From contig NZ_KZ679047.1 of the NCBI RefSeq assembly GCF_003024195.1, forward strand, positions 170,597 through 234,596: a DNA stretch of 64,000 nt. Direction: 5' to 3'. Made by a program: the position numbers and the translations under genes. Below are positions 45,450-53,498 of this stretch, one piece after another. The stretch comes from Streptomyces dioscori. GTDB lineage: Bacteria > Actinomycetota > Actinomycetes > Streptomycetales > Streptomycetaceae. Below the pieces are notes generated by a model. It saw only the letters and a program-made list of their open reading frames with translations. It did not search any database and was not told where the DNA came from. Within the stretch, counting starts at the first letter, position 1; each line of letters starts with the position of its first letter.

Positions 45450-47693
45450 GTGGCAACTTTTCTCTACCGGATCGGGCGGTGGGCCTTCCGGCGCCGGCGG
45501 CTCGTGGGTGGTCTGTGGCTGGGTGCGCTGTTCCTGGCCGTGGCCGCCGCAGCACTGGCGCCGGCCGGGGAGGAGGAGGACCTCTCCATGCCCGGCACCG
45601 AGTCGCAGAAGGCGTTCGACCTGCTCGACGAGCGCTTCCCCGAGAGCAACTCCCAGGGCGCCGAGGCCCGGTTGGTGTTCCGGGCCCCGGACGGGCAGCG
45701 GGTGACGGCCCAGCAGAACAGGGCGGCCGTCGAGGACACCCTCGGCTCGCTCGACGGGAGCGACCAGCTCGCGTCGGTCTCCGACCCCTATGAGTCGGGC
45801 GCGGTCAGTGACGACGGCACGATCGCCTACTCCACGGTCACCTACGCCGTGGACGCCGTCGACCTGACCGAGCCGACGAAGAGCGCCCTGGAAAACGCCG
45901 CCGACCGGGCCCGGGACGCGGGACTGACCGTGGAGATCGGCGGCTCCGCCCTTGACGCGGAGGAGGAGCCGGGCGGTACCACGGAGATCATCGGCGTGGC
46001 CGTGGCGGCGGTGGTCCTGGTCCTCGCCCTCGGATCGCTGGTCGCGGCCGGGCTGTCGCTGCTGACCGCCGTCGTGGGCGTGGCCATCGCCTTCGGCCTG
46101 GTCTCCGCGCTGGCGCTGCCGCTGGGCCTGACGTCCACCGTCGCCATCCTGGCGCTGATGCTGGGCCTCGCGGTCGGCATCGACTACGCCCTCTTCATCA
46201 CCTCCCGCTTCCGCGACGAGTGCGCCCGGGGCAGCGACCCGGAGGAGGCCGCCGGGCGGGCGGTGGGCACGGCCGGTTCCGCCGTCGTCTTCGCCGGCGC
46301 GACCGTCTTCATCGCCCTGGTCGGCCTGGGCGTCGTCGGCATCCCCGAACTCACCAAGATGGGCCTGGGCGGCGCGGGCGCCGTGGCCCTCGCGGTGCTC
46401 GTCGCACTGACCCTGGTCCCCGCGCTGTTCGGCTTCTTCGGCCGGCGGGTACTGTCCCGGGCCGTCCGCAAGGCCGATCGGCGGGGCGGGGAGCACGTGC
46501 ACCAGGCGCCCTCCGCGGCCGGTCGCGGAGGGCTCGGCACCCGCTGGGCGCGGTTCGTGCTGCGCCGGCCGGGAGCCGTGCTGCTGACCGCCGTACTCGG
46601 TCTCGGGGCGGTCGCCCTGCCGGCGCTGAGCCTCGAACTCGGGCTGCCCGGCGACGAGTCCAAGTCGGTGGAGACCACCCAGCGCCGCGCCTACGACCTG
46701 CTGTCGGAAGGCTTCGGCCCCGGCTTCAACGGCCCGCTGACCGTGGTCGTGGACACCTCGCAGTCCAAGGACGCCGGGACCGCCACGGACTTGGTCGCCC
46801 GGACCGTACGAGGAGTGGACGGGGTGGCGTCGGTCGGTGATCCGGTGCTCAGCCGGACGAAGGACACGGCCGTCCTCACCGCCGTCCCGCGGACCGCGCC
46901 GAACAGCGCCGAGACCAAGGACCTGGTGCAGGCGATCCGGGACGCGGTCTCCGGCGTCGAGGCAGGCACGGGCGCCACCGTCCTGGTGACCGGCACCACC
47001 GCGCTGAACATCGACATCTCCGAAGCCATGTCCGACGCCCTCCTCCCCTATCTGACCGTGGTCATCGGCCTGGCGGTCCTCCTGCTGGCGGTGGTCTTCC
47101 GCTCGCTCCTGGTCCCGGTCAAGGCAGCGCTCGGCTTCCTGCTGTCGGTGGGTGCCGCCTTCGGTGTCCTGGTCGCCGTCTTCCAGTGGGGCTGGGCGGC
47201 CGACCTGCTCGGCATCGAGCAGACCGGACCGGTCATGTCACTGATGCCGATCCTCATCATCGGCATCGTGTTCGGCCTCGCGATGGACTACGAGGTCTTC
47301 CTCCTCACCCGGATGCGGGAGGCCTACGTCCATGGCGCGTCACCCGGCGAGGCGGTCGTCACCGGCTTCCGGCACAGCGGACGTGTGGTGGCCGCGGCGG
47401 CGATCATCATGATCAGCGTGTTCGGCGGTTTCGTCGGGATGAGCAGCCCGACCATCCAGACGATGGGTGTCGGTCTGGCCGCCGCCGTGGCCTTCGACGC
47501 CTTCGTGGTCCGGATGGCGATCGCACCCGCGGTCCTGGCGCTGCTCGGCCACCGGGCCTGGTGGCTGCCCCGTATCCTGAACCGCGTGCTGCCGAATGTG
47601 GACATCGAGGGTGAGGCACTGAGCAGGCATGCCCCGGCCTCCGCGACCGGACCTGGCCCGGCGGTGCCGCAGTTCCCCGCCGGCCGGCACTGA
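45450..47693 (+). CDS. MMPL/RND-family exporter 1
   Basis: 747 residues from GTG 45450. Two homologous halves, each with one N-terminal span, an extracytoplasmic domain and a bundle of spans. LGLAVGIDYALFITSRFRDE and FGLAMDYEVFLLTRMREAYV are the GxxxDY motifs that carry proton-relay acids. C-terminal ~40 residues are a cytosolic tail. Such pumps export lipids, drugs or their own natural products. Followed after 7 bp by a histidine kinase and response regulator that likely control it. Confidence 0.9.
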   Translation: MATFLYRIGRWAFRRRRLVGGLWLGALFLAVAAAALAPAGEEEDLSMPGTESQKAFDLLDERFPESNSQGAEARLVFRAPDGQRVTAQQNRAAVEDTLGSLDGSDQLASVSDPYESGAVSDDGTIAYSTVTYAVDAVDLTEPTKSALENAADRARDAGLTVEIGGSALDAEEEPGGTTEIIGVAVAAVVLVLALGSLVAAGLSLLTAVVGVAIAFGLVSALALPLGLTSTVAILALMLGLAVGIDYALFITSRFRDECARGSDPEEAAGRAVGTAGSAVVFAGATVFIALVGLGVVGIPELTKMGLGGAGAVALAVLVALTLVPALFGFFGRRVLSRAVRKADRRGGEHVHQAPSAAGRGGLGTRWARFVLRRPGAVLLTAVLGLGAVALPALSLELGLPGDESKSVETTQRRAYDLLSEGFGPGFNGPLTVVVDTSQSKDAGTATDLVARTVRGVDGVASVGDPVLSRTKDTAVLTAVPRTAPNSAETKDLVQAIRDAVSGVEAGTGATVLVTGTTALNIDISEAMSDALLPYLTVVIGLAVLLLAVVFRSLLVPVKAALGFLLSVGAAFGVLVAVFQWGWAADLLGIEQTGPVMSLMPILIIGIVFGLAMDYEVFLLTRMREAYVHGASPGEAVVTGFRHSGRVVAAAAIIMISVFGGFVGMSSPTIQTMGVGLAAAVAFDAFVVRMAIAPAVLALLGHRAWWLPRILNRVLPNVDIEGEALSRHAPASATGPGPAVPQFPAGRH

Positions 47694-47700
47694 GCCGGCC

Positions 47701-49038
47701 ATGGCGAGCACAGGTGGCGGTGACCCGCGATCTCCTGGCACGCGATCACCCGGCACATGGCGGCGGGGCGCGGTCCCGGCGACGGCGTTCGTGCTCTGTC
47801 TGCTCGGCGGTGTGATCCAGGTCGACGACACCCTGTCGGCGCCGCCCGTCGCCGCCTGCTTCATCGCCGTGGTGTCCTGTGCCGTGCTGTCGGTACGGCA
47901 CAGGGCGCCCCTGGCCGCCCTCGCGGCCACGACCGCGGCAGGAGTGCTCGTACAGCCCCTGGGCCTCCTGCTGAGCCCGCTCATCGTGGCCCCCGCCCTG
48001 ATCACCGCCTACTCCTACACGCTCGCCGCGCGCACCGAACGGCGCGCGGCGGGCGCGGTGTCGCTCAGCGCCGCCGTACTGCTGGTGGCGTCCATCCCCT
48101 TGGCCGGGGACCTCTCGTGGCAGGACGCGAGCCGGGTGGGAGTGGTGGCGGCGTTCCCGCTGGTGGCCGGCGTGCTCGGTCACTCGGTGCGCAACCGGCG
48201 GGCCTATCTGGCGGCCGTGGAGGAGCGGGCCCGGCGGGCCGAGGAGAACCGGGACACCGAGGCGCGCCGGCGCGTTGCCGAGGAGCGGGTGCGTATCGCC
48301 CGCGAGCTGCACGACCTCGTGGCCCACCAGATCACCCTGGCCAACGCGCAGGCCACGGTCGCCGCCCACCTCTTCGACACACGCCCGGAGCAGACCCGTA
48401 AGAGCCTCGGGGAGCTGGTCGAGACCACGGGGCACGCGCTCGACGAACTGCGGGCCACGGTCGGCCTGTTGCGGCAGTCCGGGGACGCGGCCGCGCCCGC
48501 CGAACCTGCGCCGGGGCTGTCCCGGCTGCCCACGCTCATCGAGTCCTTCCACCGCGCGGGTCTTGAGGTGTCGGTGCACCAGGAGGGCGCGGCCAGGCCG
48601 CTGCCGCCGGGGGTCGACCTCACCGCCTACCGCATCGTCCAGGAGGCCCTGACCAACGTGACCAAGCACTCCGGTACCCGCAGCGCCCGGGTGCGTCTCG
48701 ACTGGCACCGCGATCGCGTGACCGTCACGGTCGCCGACGACGGAGGGAGTGCCCGTACGGCGCCGGCCGGGTCCGCGCGACCGGGTCCGTCCGCGACCGC
48801 GGACCGTTCCTCGCCCGGTTTCGGTCTGATCGGGATGCGGGAGCGGGCCACCGCGGTGGGGGGCCACCTCTCCGCGGGCAGGCGCGCGGAGGGCGGCTTC
48901 CTGGTCTCCGCGCAGCTGCCGGTGCCGCCCGCCAAGGACGCCGGAGACAGCGGAGACACCGGGAACGCCGGGGACACCGCCGACACCGGGGGCACCGGGG
49001 GCACCCAGGACAGCAAGGTCGGCGGGGATGCGCAGTGA
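47701..49038 (+). CDS. Sensor histidine kinase, NarL/DesK class
   Basis: 445 residues from ATG 47701. Four to five N-terminal spans (about 25-170), an HisKA_3 dimerisation helix with phospho-acceptor His204 (IARELHDLVAHQ), and an HATPase domain (IVQEALTNVTKHSG N-box, VADDGG, GFGLIGMRERA G-boxes). A late Gly/Asp/Thr-rich tail (GDTGNAGDTADTGGTGG) comes from short repeats. It overlaps the response regulator gene by GTGA, so they form one cognate pair; with the MMPL gene they make one operon. Confidence 0.92.
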   Translation: MASTGGGDPRSPGTRSPGTWRRGAVPATAFVLCLLGGVIQVDDTLSAPPVAACFIAVVSCAVLSVRHRAPLAALAATTAAGVLVQPLGLLLSPLIVAPALITAYSYTLAARTERRAAGAVSLSAAVLLVASIPLAGDLSWQDASRVGVVAAFPLVAGVLGHSVRNRRAYLAAVEERARRAEENRDTEARRRVAEERVRIARELHDLVAHQITLANAQATVAAHLFDTRPEQTRKSLGELVETTGHALDELRATVGLLRQSGDAAAPAEPAPGLSRLPTLIESFHRAGLEVSVHQEGAARPLPPGVDLTAYRIVQEALTNVTKHSGTRSARVRLDWHRDRVTVTVADDGGSARTAPAGSARPGPSATADRSSPGFGLIGMRERATAVGGHLSAGRRAEGGFLVSAQLPVPPAKDAGDSGDTGNAGDTADTGGTGGTQDSKVGGDAQ

Positions 49039-49718
49039 CGACACTCAGGGTGCTCCTCGCCGACGATCAGGCGCTGTTGCGCGGTGCCTTCCGGCTGCTG
49101 CTCGACAGCGCCGACGACATCACCGTGGTCGGCGAGGCGGGCGACGGCAGAGAGGCGGTACGGCTCACCCGGGAGCTGCGCCCGGATGTGGTGATCATGG
49201 ACATCCGTATGCCCGAGGTGGACGGTCTCACCGCCACCTCGGAGATCTGCGCGGACCCGGAACTGCGTACCAGCCGCATCCTGATCCTCACCACGTACGA
49301 GACCGACGAGTACGTCGCCCAGGCGTTGCGCGCGGGGGCCGGCGGCTTCATCGGCAAGGGCATCGGGGCCGAGGACCTGCTGGACGCCGTACGGACGATC
49401 GCCGCCGGCGACACCCTCCTGTCCCCCGCCGCGACCCGTTCCCTGGTGGCCCGTTTCCTGGCCACGCCGGACAACGCCCTGCCGCGGCACGCCGAACAAC
49501 TCGCCGTGCTCACCCCGCGCGAACGCGAGATGGTGGCGCTGGTCGCGACCGGACTGTCCAACCAGGAGATCGCCGAGCGGATGTTCCTCAGCCCGTTCAC
49601 CGTACGCGCCCATGTGCAGCGCGCCATGACGAAACTGGAGGCCCGCGACCGGGCCCAGCTCGTCGTCATCGCCTACCGGACGGGCCTGGCCCACGCCGCC
49701 CCCGACGGCCTGTCGTAG
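49035..49718 (+). CDS. Two-component response regulator, NarL/LuxR class
   Basis: 227 residues. Receiver domain with acidic pocket D10/D11, phospho-acceptor D56 (VIMDIRMPEVDG) and K106-region GGFIGKG; C-terminal LuxR HTH LTPREREMVALVATGLSNQEIAERM. Its partner is the kinase directly upstream. It is a candidate to bind the ACCAG/CTGGT repeats in the leaders at 45291 and 52625, which is inference. Confidence 0.92.
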   Translation: MTTLRVLLADDQALLRGAFRLLLDSADDITVVGEAGDGREAVRLTRELRPDVVIMDIRMPEVDGLTATSEICADPELRTSRILILTTYETDEYVAQALRAGAGGFIGKGIGAEDLLDAVRTIAAGDTLLSPAATRSLVARFLATPDNALPRHAEQLAVLTPREREMVALVATGLSNQEIAERMFLSPFTVRAHVQRAMTKLEARDRAQLVVIAYRTGLAHAAPDGLS

Positions 49719-49744
49719 TACCCGGCCCGGGGGCGGCCGTTCCC

Positions 49745-49783
49745 ACGGCTGCTACTCACGGCTGCTACTCACGGCTGCTTCTC
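49745..49783. repeat. Three 13 bp units between convergent genes
   Basis: ACGGCTGCTACTC at 49745 and 49758, and ACGGCTGCTTCTC at 49771. It fills the gap between the response-regulator and FAD-monooxygenase stop codons. Confidence 0.9.
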
Positions 49784-49787
49784 TCGG

Positions 49788-51077
49788 CTACTGGGCCGAC
49801 TCGGGCAGAGTAAGGGCCGAATGGGCCGGTCGTGCCGGAGCCGAGGGCAGGGTGACGAGGTCGCGCAGCATGGCGTTGCGTTGCTCCAACGCCCGTGCCG
49901 TGGTGGGGAAGAGCGAGGCCGCGCCCTTGTCGACCAGGGCCTGGTTCATGGCCACGAACCCGCGGGTGTCGCGTTCGTAGGCGGCGAAGGCCGTGGTGTG
50001 GTCCCGGTGGGTGGCCAGTGCGTCGGCGAGCATGTAGGCGCCGGCCAGCGCGAGGCTCGATCCCTGTCCGGTGAGGAACGAGGGTGCGTACGCGGCGTCG
50101 CCGACGAGCGCGACACGGCCGCTGGACCAGCGGGGCATACGGATCTGACCCGCCGTGTCGAAGAACAGGTCGTCCGTGTGGCGCATGGCGTCGACGATGT
50201 CGGGGACCCTCCATCCCGCGCCCGCGAAGGCCGTGGCGACCAACTCCCGCTGGGCGTCGGGGTCGTGGAGGACGTCGGGGGCGCGTACGGTGCCGCGGCC
50301 TCGGCGGGCGCCGAAGGGCGGGTCAGGCCGGTGGAAGTTCAGGAAGGCGTGCAGTTCGTCGTCGCCCCCGACCGCGTACAGGGCCGCGGCCTTTCCCGGG
50401 GTGTTCCACAGCATGACCTCACGGGAGAGCCCGAAGGTGTTGGGCATGGTGAACAGGGCGAAGCAGTAGCCGAGATAGCGGTGGAACCGTTCCTCGGGGC
50501 CGAACACCAGCTCCCGGGTGTGCGAGTGCATGCCGTCGGCGCCGATCACCAGGTCGAACGTACGCCGTCGCCCGCTGCGGAAGGTGACGTCGACGCCTTG
50601 TCCGTACCGACCGGGGGCGTCGGGGGCCTCGGGGGTGTTGCGCGCGCTTGGGGTGTTGCGCGCGCGGGGGGTGTCGAGGGTGTCTATGGAGTCGTCGAAC
50701 AGGAACTCCACGTCGTCGCGGACCAGCGCGTACAGCAGCGCGGCCAGATCACCGCGGCGCACCTCCAGGTCCTGTCCCTCGACGCCGCGGGCAACGGCGC
50801 TCGGGCTGACCGAGGCCACCGTGCCTCCGTCGGAGTCGAGGAATGTGACACGGCGCGAGTCGATGTGCGCGTCCCGCAACCGCGGCAGTATCCCCATCCG
50901 CCGGACGACCTCGATCGCGGTGCCGCGGATGTCGATCGGGTAACCGCCGGCGCGCAGTGAGCCCGCCTTCTCCACCACGGTGACCGCGCAGCCGGAGCGG
51001 TGCAGCCAGTACGCCAGCGCGGGCCCGGAGATGCTGGCCCCGGAGATCAGGACATGCCGTTTCACGGAGTTGCTCAT
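49788..51077 (-). CDS. FAD-dependent aromatic monooxygenase (PHBH/TetX-like)
   Basis: 429 residues from ATG 51077, which gives VLISGASISGPALAYWLHRSG (Rossmann GxGxxG variant with Ser) at the N-terminus. DLVIGADGMHSHTREL holds the DG motif and RVALVGDAAYAPSFLTGQGSSLAL the GD motif of group A flavoprotein hydroxylases. Upstream starts at ATG 51170 or TTG 51212 (overlapping the MFS stop as TTGA) would add a repeat-derived KNM/KDA tail. Coupled to the MFS exporter gene: together they look like a drug inactivation or tailoring plus export pair. Confidence 0.88.
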   Translation of the reverse strand: MSNSVKRHVLISGASISGPALAYWLHRSGCAVTVVEKAGSLRAGGYPIDIRGTAIEVVRRMGILPRLRDAHIDSRRVTFLDSDGGTVASVSPSAVARGVEGQDLEVRRGDLAALLYALVRDDVEFLFDDSIDTLDTPRARNTPSARNTPEAPDAPGRYGQGVDVTFRSGRRRTFDLVIGADGMHSHTRELVFGPEERFHRYLGYCFALFTMPNTFGLSREVMLWNTPGKAAALYAVGGDDELHAFLNFHRPDPPFGARRGRGTVRAPDVLHDPDAQRELVATAFAGAGWRVPDIVDAMRHTDDLFFDTAGQIRMPRWSSGRVALVGDAAYAPSFLTGQGSSLALAGAYMLADALATHRDHTTAFAAYERDTRGFVAMNQALVDKGAASLFPTTARALEQRNAMLRDLVTLPSAPARPAHSALTLPESAQ

Positions 51078-51080
51078 GTG

Positions 51081-51161
51081 CTTCGCGTCCTTCGCGTCCT
51101 TCGCGTCCTTCGCGTCCTTCGCGTCCTTCGCGTCCTTCATGTTCTTCATGTTCTTCATGTT
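51081..51161. repeat. Nine 9 bp units directly before the FAD monooxygenase ATG
   Basis: Six CTTCGCGTC units (51081-51134) then three CTTCATGTT units (51135-51161). On the coding strand each junction makes AAGGAC, giving six Shine-Dalgarno-like sites in a row; the last is about 10 bases from the ATG. If translated the units read KDA and KNM. Confidence 0.9.
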
Positions 51162-51208
51162 CTTCGTCATCCTCGTGTTCCTCAGGTCCGTCGGCAGAGC
51201 TGTCGGTG

Positions 51209-52624
51209 TCAACCCTGGGCTCCCCTCTTCGTGAGACGGACGACGAGCAGTGCCGGCGCGGCGACCAGACCGGCCACGGCGAACCCTGCGGCGAAGGCGG
51301 ATTCAGCCGGCAGGCCCGTCACCGGTCCGGCCCCGGCGTCGAGGATCGCGCCGGCCACCTGGGCGCCCAGCGCGACGCCGATCACGCGCGTCACCACGAG
51401 CAGGCTGGTCGTGATGCCGATGTCCTTGGTCGCCACGGCGGTGGCGGTCCCGGCGAGCAGGGCCGTGGTGCCGACCCCCGCGGCGAACGCGGTCAGCACC
51501 TTCGCGAGGACGAGTTGCCACTCCGCGCTGTGCAGCCATGCCAGGGCGAGCATTGTGGCCGCCGTGGCGACGGAGCCCACGGCGACCACGGCACGCGAGC
51601 CGAAACGCCGCACCGCCAGCCCGCCGACCGAGTCGCTCACCGCTCCGGCGACGGCGCCGGGCAGCAGGAACAGGCCGATGTCAGTGGTGTCGGCTCCGAA
51701 GCCGTAGCCGTCGGCCGATACGGCGAACAGCTGCGGGAGCAGGAAGAGCACCATCCCGGAGCTGGTGGTGATGACGAAGGTGAGCACGCACGCCTGCCAC
51801 ATCGCGGGCTTCGCCAGCACGCGCAGATCGACCATCGGCGAGGCCGCCCGGCGCTCGACGGTGACCCACCCGGCCGCGAGGGACGCCACGACCACCACGA
51901 CGGCACCGACCGCGAGGGGCGGCAGCCCGCCGTCCCTCGTCACCGTCACGAGCCCGAGCATGAACGCGAGCAGCGTGCCGCTGAGCAGCACCACGCCGGG
52001 CCAGTCGATCCTGTCGTCCGTCAGGGCCGGCGGATCGTGCGGCATCAACCGGCTCACGGCCACCGTCGTCGCGATGATCGCGATCGTCGGCAGCGCGAAC
52101 ATCCAGTGCCAGGACAGTCCTTCCGCGATCGGCCCGGCGAACAGCATGCCCGCCATGCCGCCACCCGTGAACAGCGCGACGACCACTCCGATCGCCACTT
52201 GTGACTCTCCTGGCGGGAGGTGTTTGCGCACCAGGATGAAGGAGAGGGGCAGTGCGCCCACCATCACGCCCTGCAGCACCTGGCCGAGCAGCAGCATCGG
52301 GAGGTTCGGCGCCAGGGCGGCCAGCAGGCCACCGGCCGAGACCACGGCCATCAGCCGGATCAGTACCCGTTTACCGCCGTGGCGGTCGCCGAGTTTGCCC
52401 GCGACGGGCGTGATGACCGCGCCCGTGATGAGTAACGTGTTGCCGACCAGCGCCCCTTCGCCGGGGCTGACCCCCAACTCGTCCTGCAGCAGCGGAAGTG
52501 CGGGCTCCACCACCGACTGCAGGGCGCCGAGGGAGAGTGCCAGGACACCGAGGGCGGCGATCGGCAGTCTCCCGAGGCGGACCGGGGAACGTGCGCCTTC
52601 GGACGGAGACGTCCTCGTCATCAC
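51209..52624 (-). CDS. MFS drug exporter (DHA2-like, 14 TM) with a TTA codon
   Basis: 471 residues from GTG 52624, the position that lines up with the start of the MMPL gene in the duplicated leader; ATG 52621 is the next codon. About 14 spans. Motif A reads GKLGDRHGGKRVLI; the early VGNTLLITGAV helix carries a TTA codon at 52433-52435 (in frame), so translation may depend on bldA. Ends in a basic tail. Followed by the FAD monooxygenase gene with an overlap. Confidence 0.88.
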   Translation of the reverse strand: MMTRTSPSEGARSPVRLGRLPIAALGVLALSLGALQSVVEPALPLLQDELGVSPGEGALVGNTLLITGAVITPVAGKLGDRHGGKRVLIRLMAVVSAGGLLAALAPNLPMLLLGQVLQGVMVGALPLSFILVRKHLPPGESQVAIGVVVALFTGGGMAGMLFAGPIAEGLSWHWMFALPTIAIIATTVAVSRLMPHDPPALTDDRIDWPGVVLLSGTLLAFMLGLVTVTRDGGLPPLAVGAVVVVVASLAAGWVTVERRAASPMVDLRVLAKPAMWQACVLTFVITTSSGMVLFLLPQLFAVSADGYGFGADTTDIGLFLLPGAVAGAVSDSVGGLAVRRFGSRAVVAVGSVATAATMLALAWLHSAEWQLVLAKVLTAFAAGVGTTALLAGTATAVATKDIGITTSLLVVTRVIGVALGAQVAGAILDAGAGPVTGLPAESAFAAGFAVAGLVAAPALLVVRLTKRGAQG

Positions 52625-52788
52625 CTGTTGATCACTCCAGACACCAGGAGGAAGGGGGTTCGTGGGATTCACGCGTCCCCCACACTTCCCCCCGGCGCCC
52701 GTGCCGGGCATCGTCCCCGGCCGCCGACTCCCCCTGGTGCGCCCGGACCAGACCCTCACCCGTCCTGGTGCCTACGCACTACGGGCGC
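52625..52788 (-). promoter_or_regulatory. Duplicated leader, copy 2 (before MFS gene)
   Basis: Reading on the minus strand: GTAGTGCGT, ACCAG (52769-52765), CTGGT (52751-52747), ACCAG (52738-52734) with the same 13 and 8 base spacers as copy 1, then GATGCCCGGC, GGGCGCCGG, GACGCGTGAA, and GTGTCTGGAGTGATC ending at the GTG start. Small indels relative to copy 1 are not multiples of three. It lacks the perfect 12 bp stem of copy 1. Confidence 0.8.
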
Positions 52789-52873
52789 GGCGTGGGCCGG
52801 CCCCGAGGACGCCGTCGGGGCTCCCCGCGGGCAGCACCTCGGACGAGTTGTGCTCGCGGACGATCCGCCAGCC

Positions 52874-52927
52874 GTCCGGCGTCCGGCGTCCGGCGTCCGG
52901 CGTCCGGCGTCCGGCGTCCGGCGTCCG
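52874..52927. repeat. GTCCGGC heptamer, about 7.7 copies
   Basis: Seven full GTCCGGC units (52874-52922) and a partial one. Seven is not a multiple of three, so a change of copy number would shift any reading frame across it. The flanking sequence between 52790 and 53030 shows no intact gene. Confidence 0.95.
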
Positions 52928-53029
52928 AGCAGAACGGCGCGTCCCCCTCGTCGCGCTCCCGTCCGAACACCCTGGGCAGGGTCCGTCGCACCCACCCAGG
53001 GGACGGTCACCAGGTCCGAGGCGGGCAGC

Positions 53030-53290
53030 TCGGCGGCCACCGTGGCGAGCAGCGCCAGGCCTGCCGGGAAACGCTGCCGGGCTCGGCTCGGCCCGGTCCG
53101 CGACGAGCTGCCGGTCCGTCGCGCTGTCCACGGTGAACGAGTCGTAGGTCAGGGTCGGTTCGCCGACCTCGTGGTGGTTGAAGGACTTGGCCTCATGGCC
53201 CGTGCCCCGGACGTGGTGACGGGCCCACAGCGCGCGGAGTAGCTGGACCTGCCGCGGGTCGCCCTGGAAGCGACCGGGAACGTAACCCTG
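53030..53290 (-). pseudogene. MmyB/XRE-family regulator remnant
   Basis: The minus strand reads DPRQVQLLRALWARHHVRG, then KSFNHHEVGEPTLTYDSF and DRQLVADRAEP, which follow the end of the MmyB ligand-binding domain (LWARHDVRG ... FxHPxVGxLTLxYE ... YTAEPGSPS). After RAEP the continuation (ALLATVAAE) is found only by shifting frame. The helix-turn-helix part and most of the domain are gone. A decayed regulator in the 874 bp between the MFS and MMPL genes. Confidence 0.65.
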
Positions 53291-53313
53291 ACAGAAGCTC
53301 CTGACAAGAGAAT

Positions 53314-53326
53314 CTGACACTGTCAG
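53314..53326. promoter_or_regulatory. CTGACA-C-TGTCAG palindrome upstream of MMPL 2
   Basis: A perfect 6-1-6 inverted repeat. Two more TGACA half-sites lie just upstream (about 53290 and 53303), giving three spaced half-sites. Likely operator of a TetR-type repressor for the pump gene at 53499; no such regulator gene is in the window. Confidence 0.55.
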
Positions 53327-53498
53327 GTAAATCTCCTCCTGCCAAAGAAGCCCTTGTCTCACTAGCGTCGTTCCCGGCGACGAAGAGCGCGGCCCGCGCC
53401 CCCTCCGGCGGGGCGCAGGGGCTCCGCGACGCATTGTGCCGACTCCGGTTCGGCCGACGCTCTCGCCTTTCACCGAGGAACATCGAAGGAGACATCCC

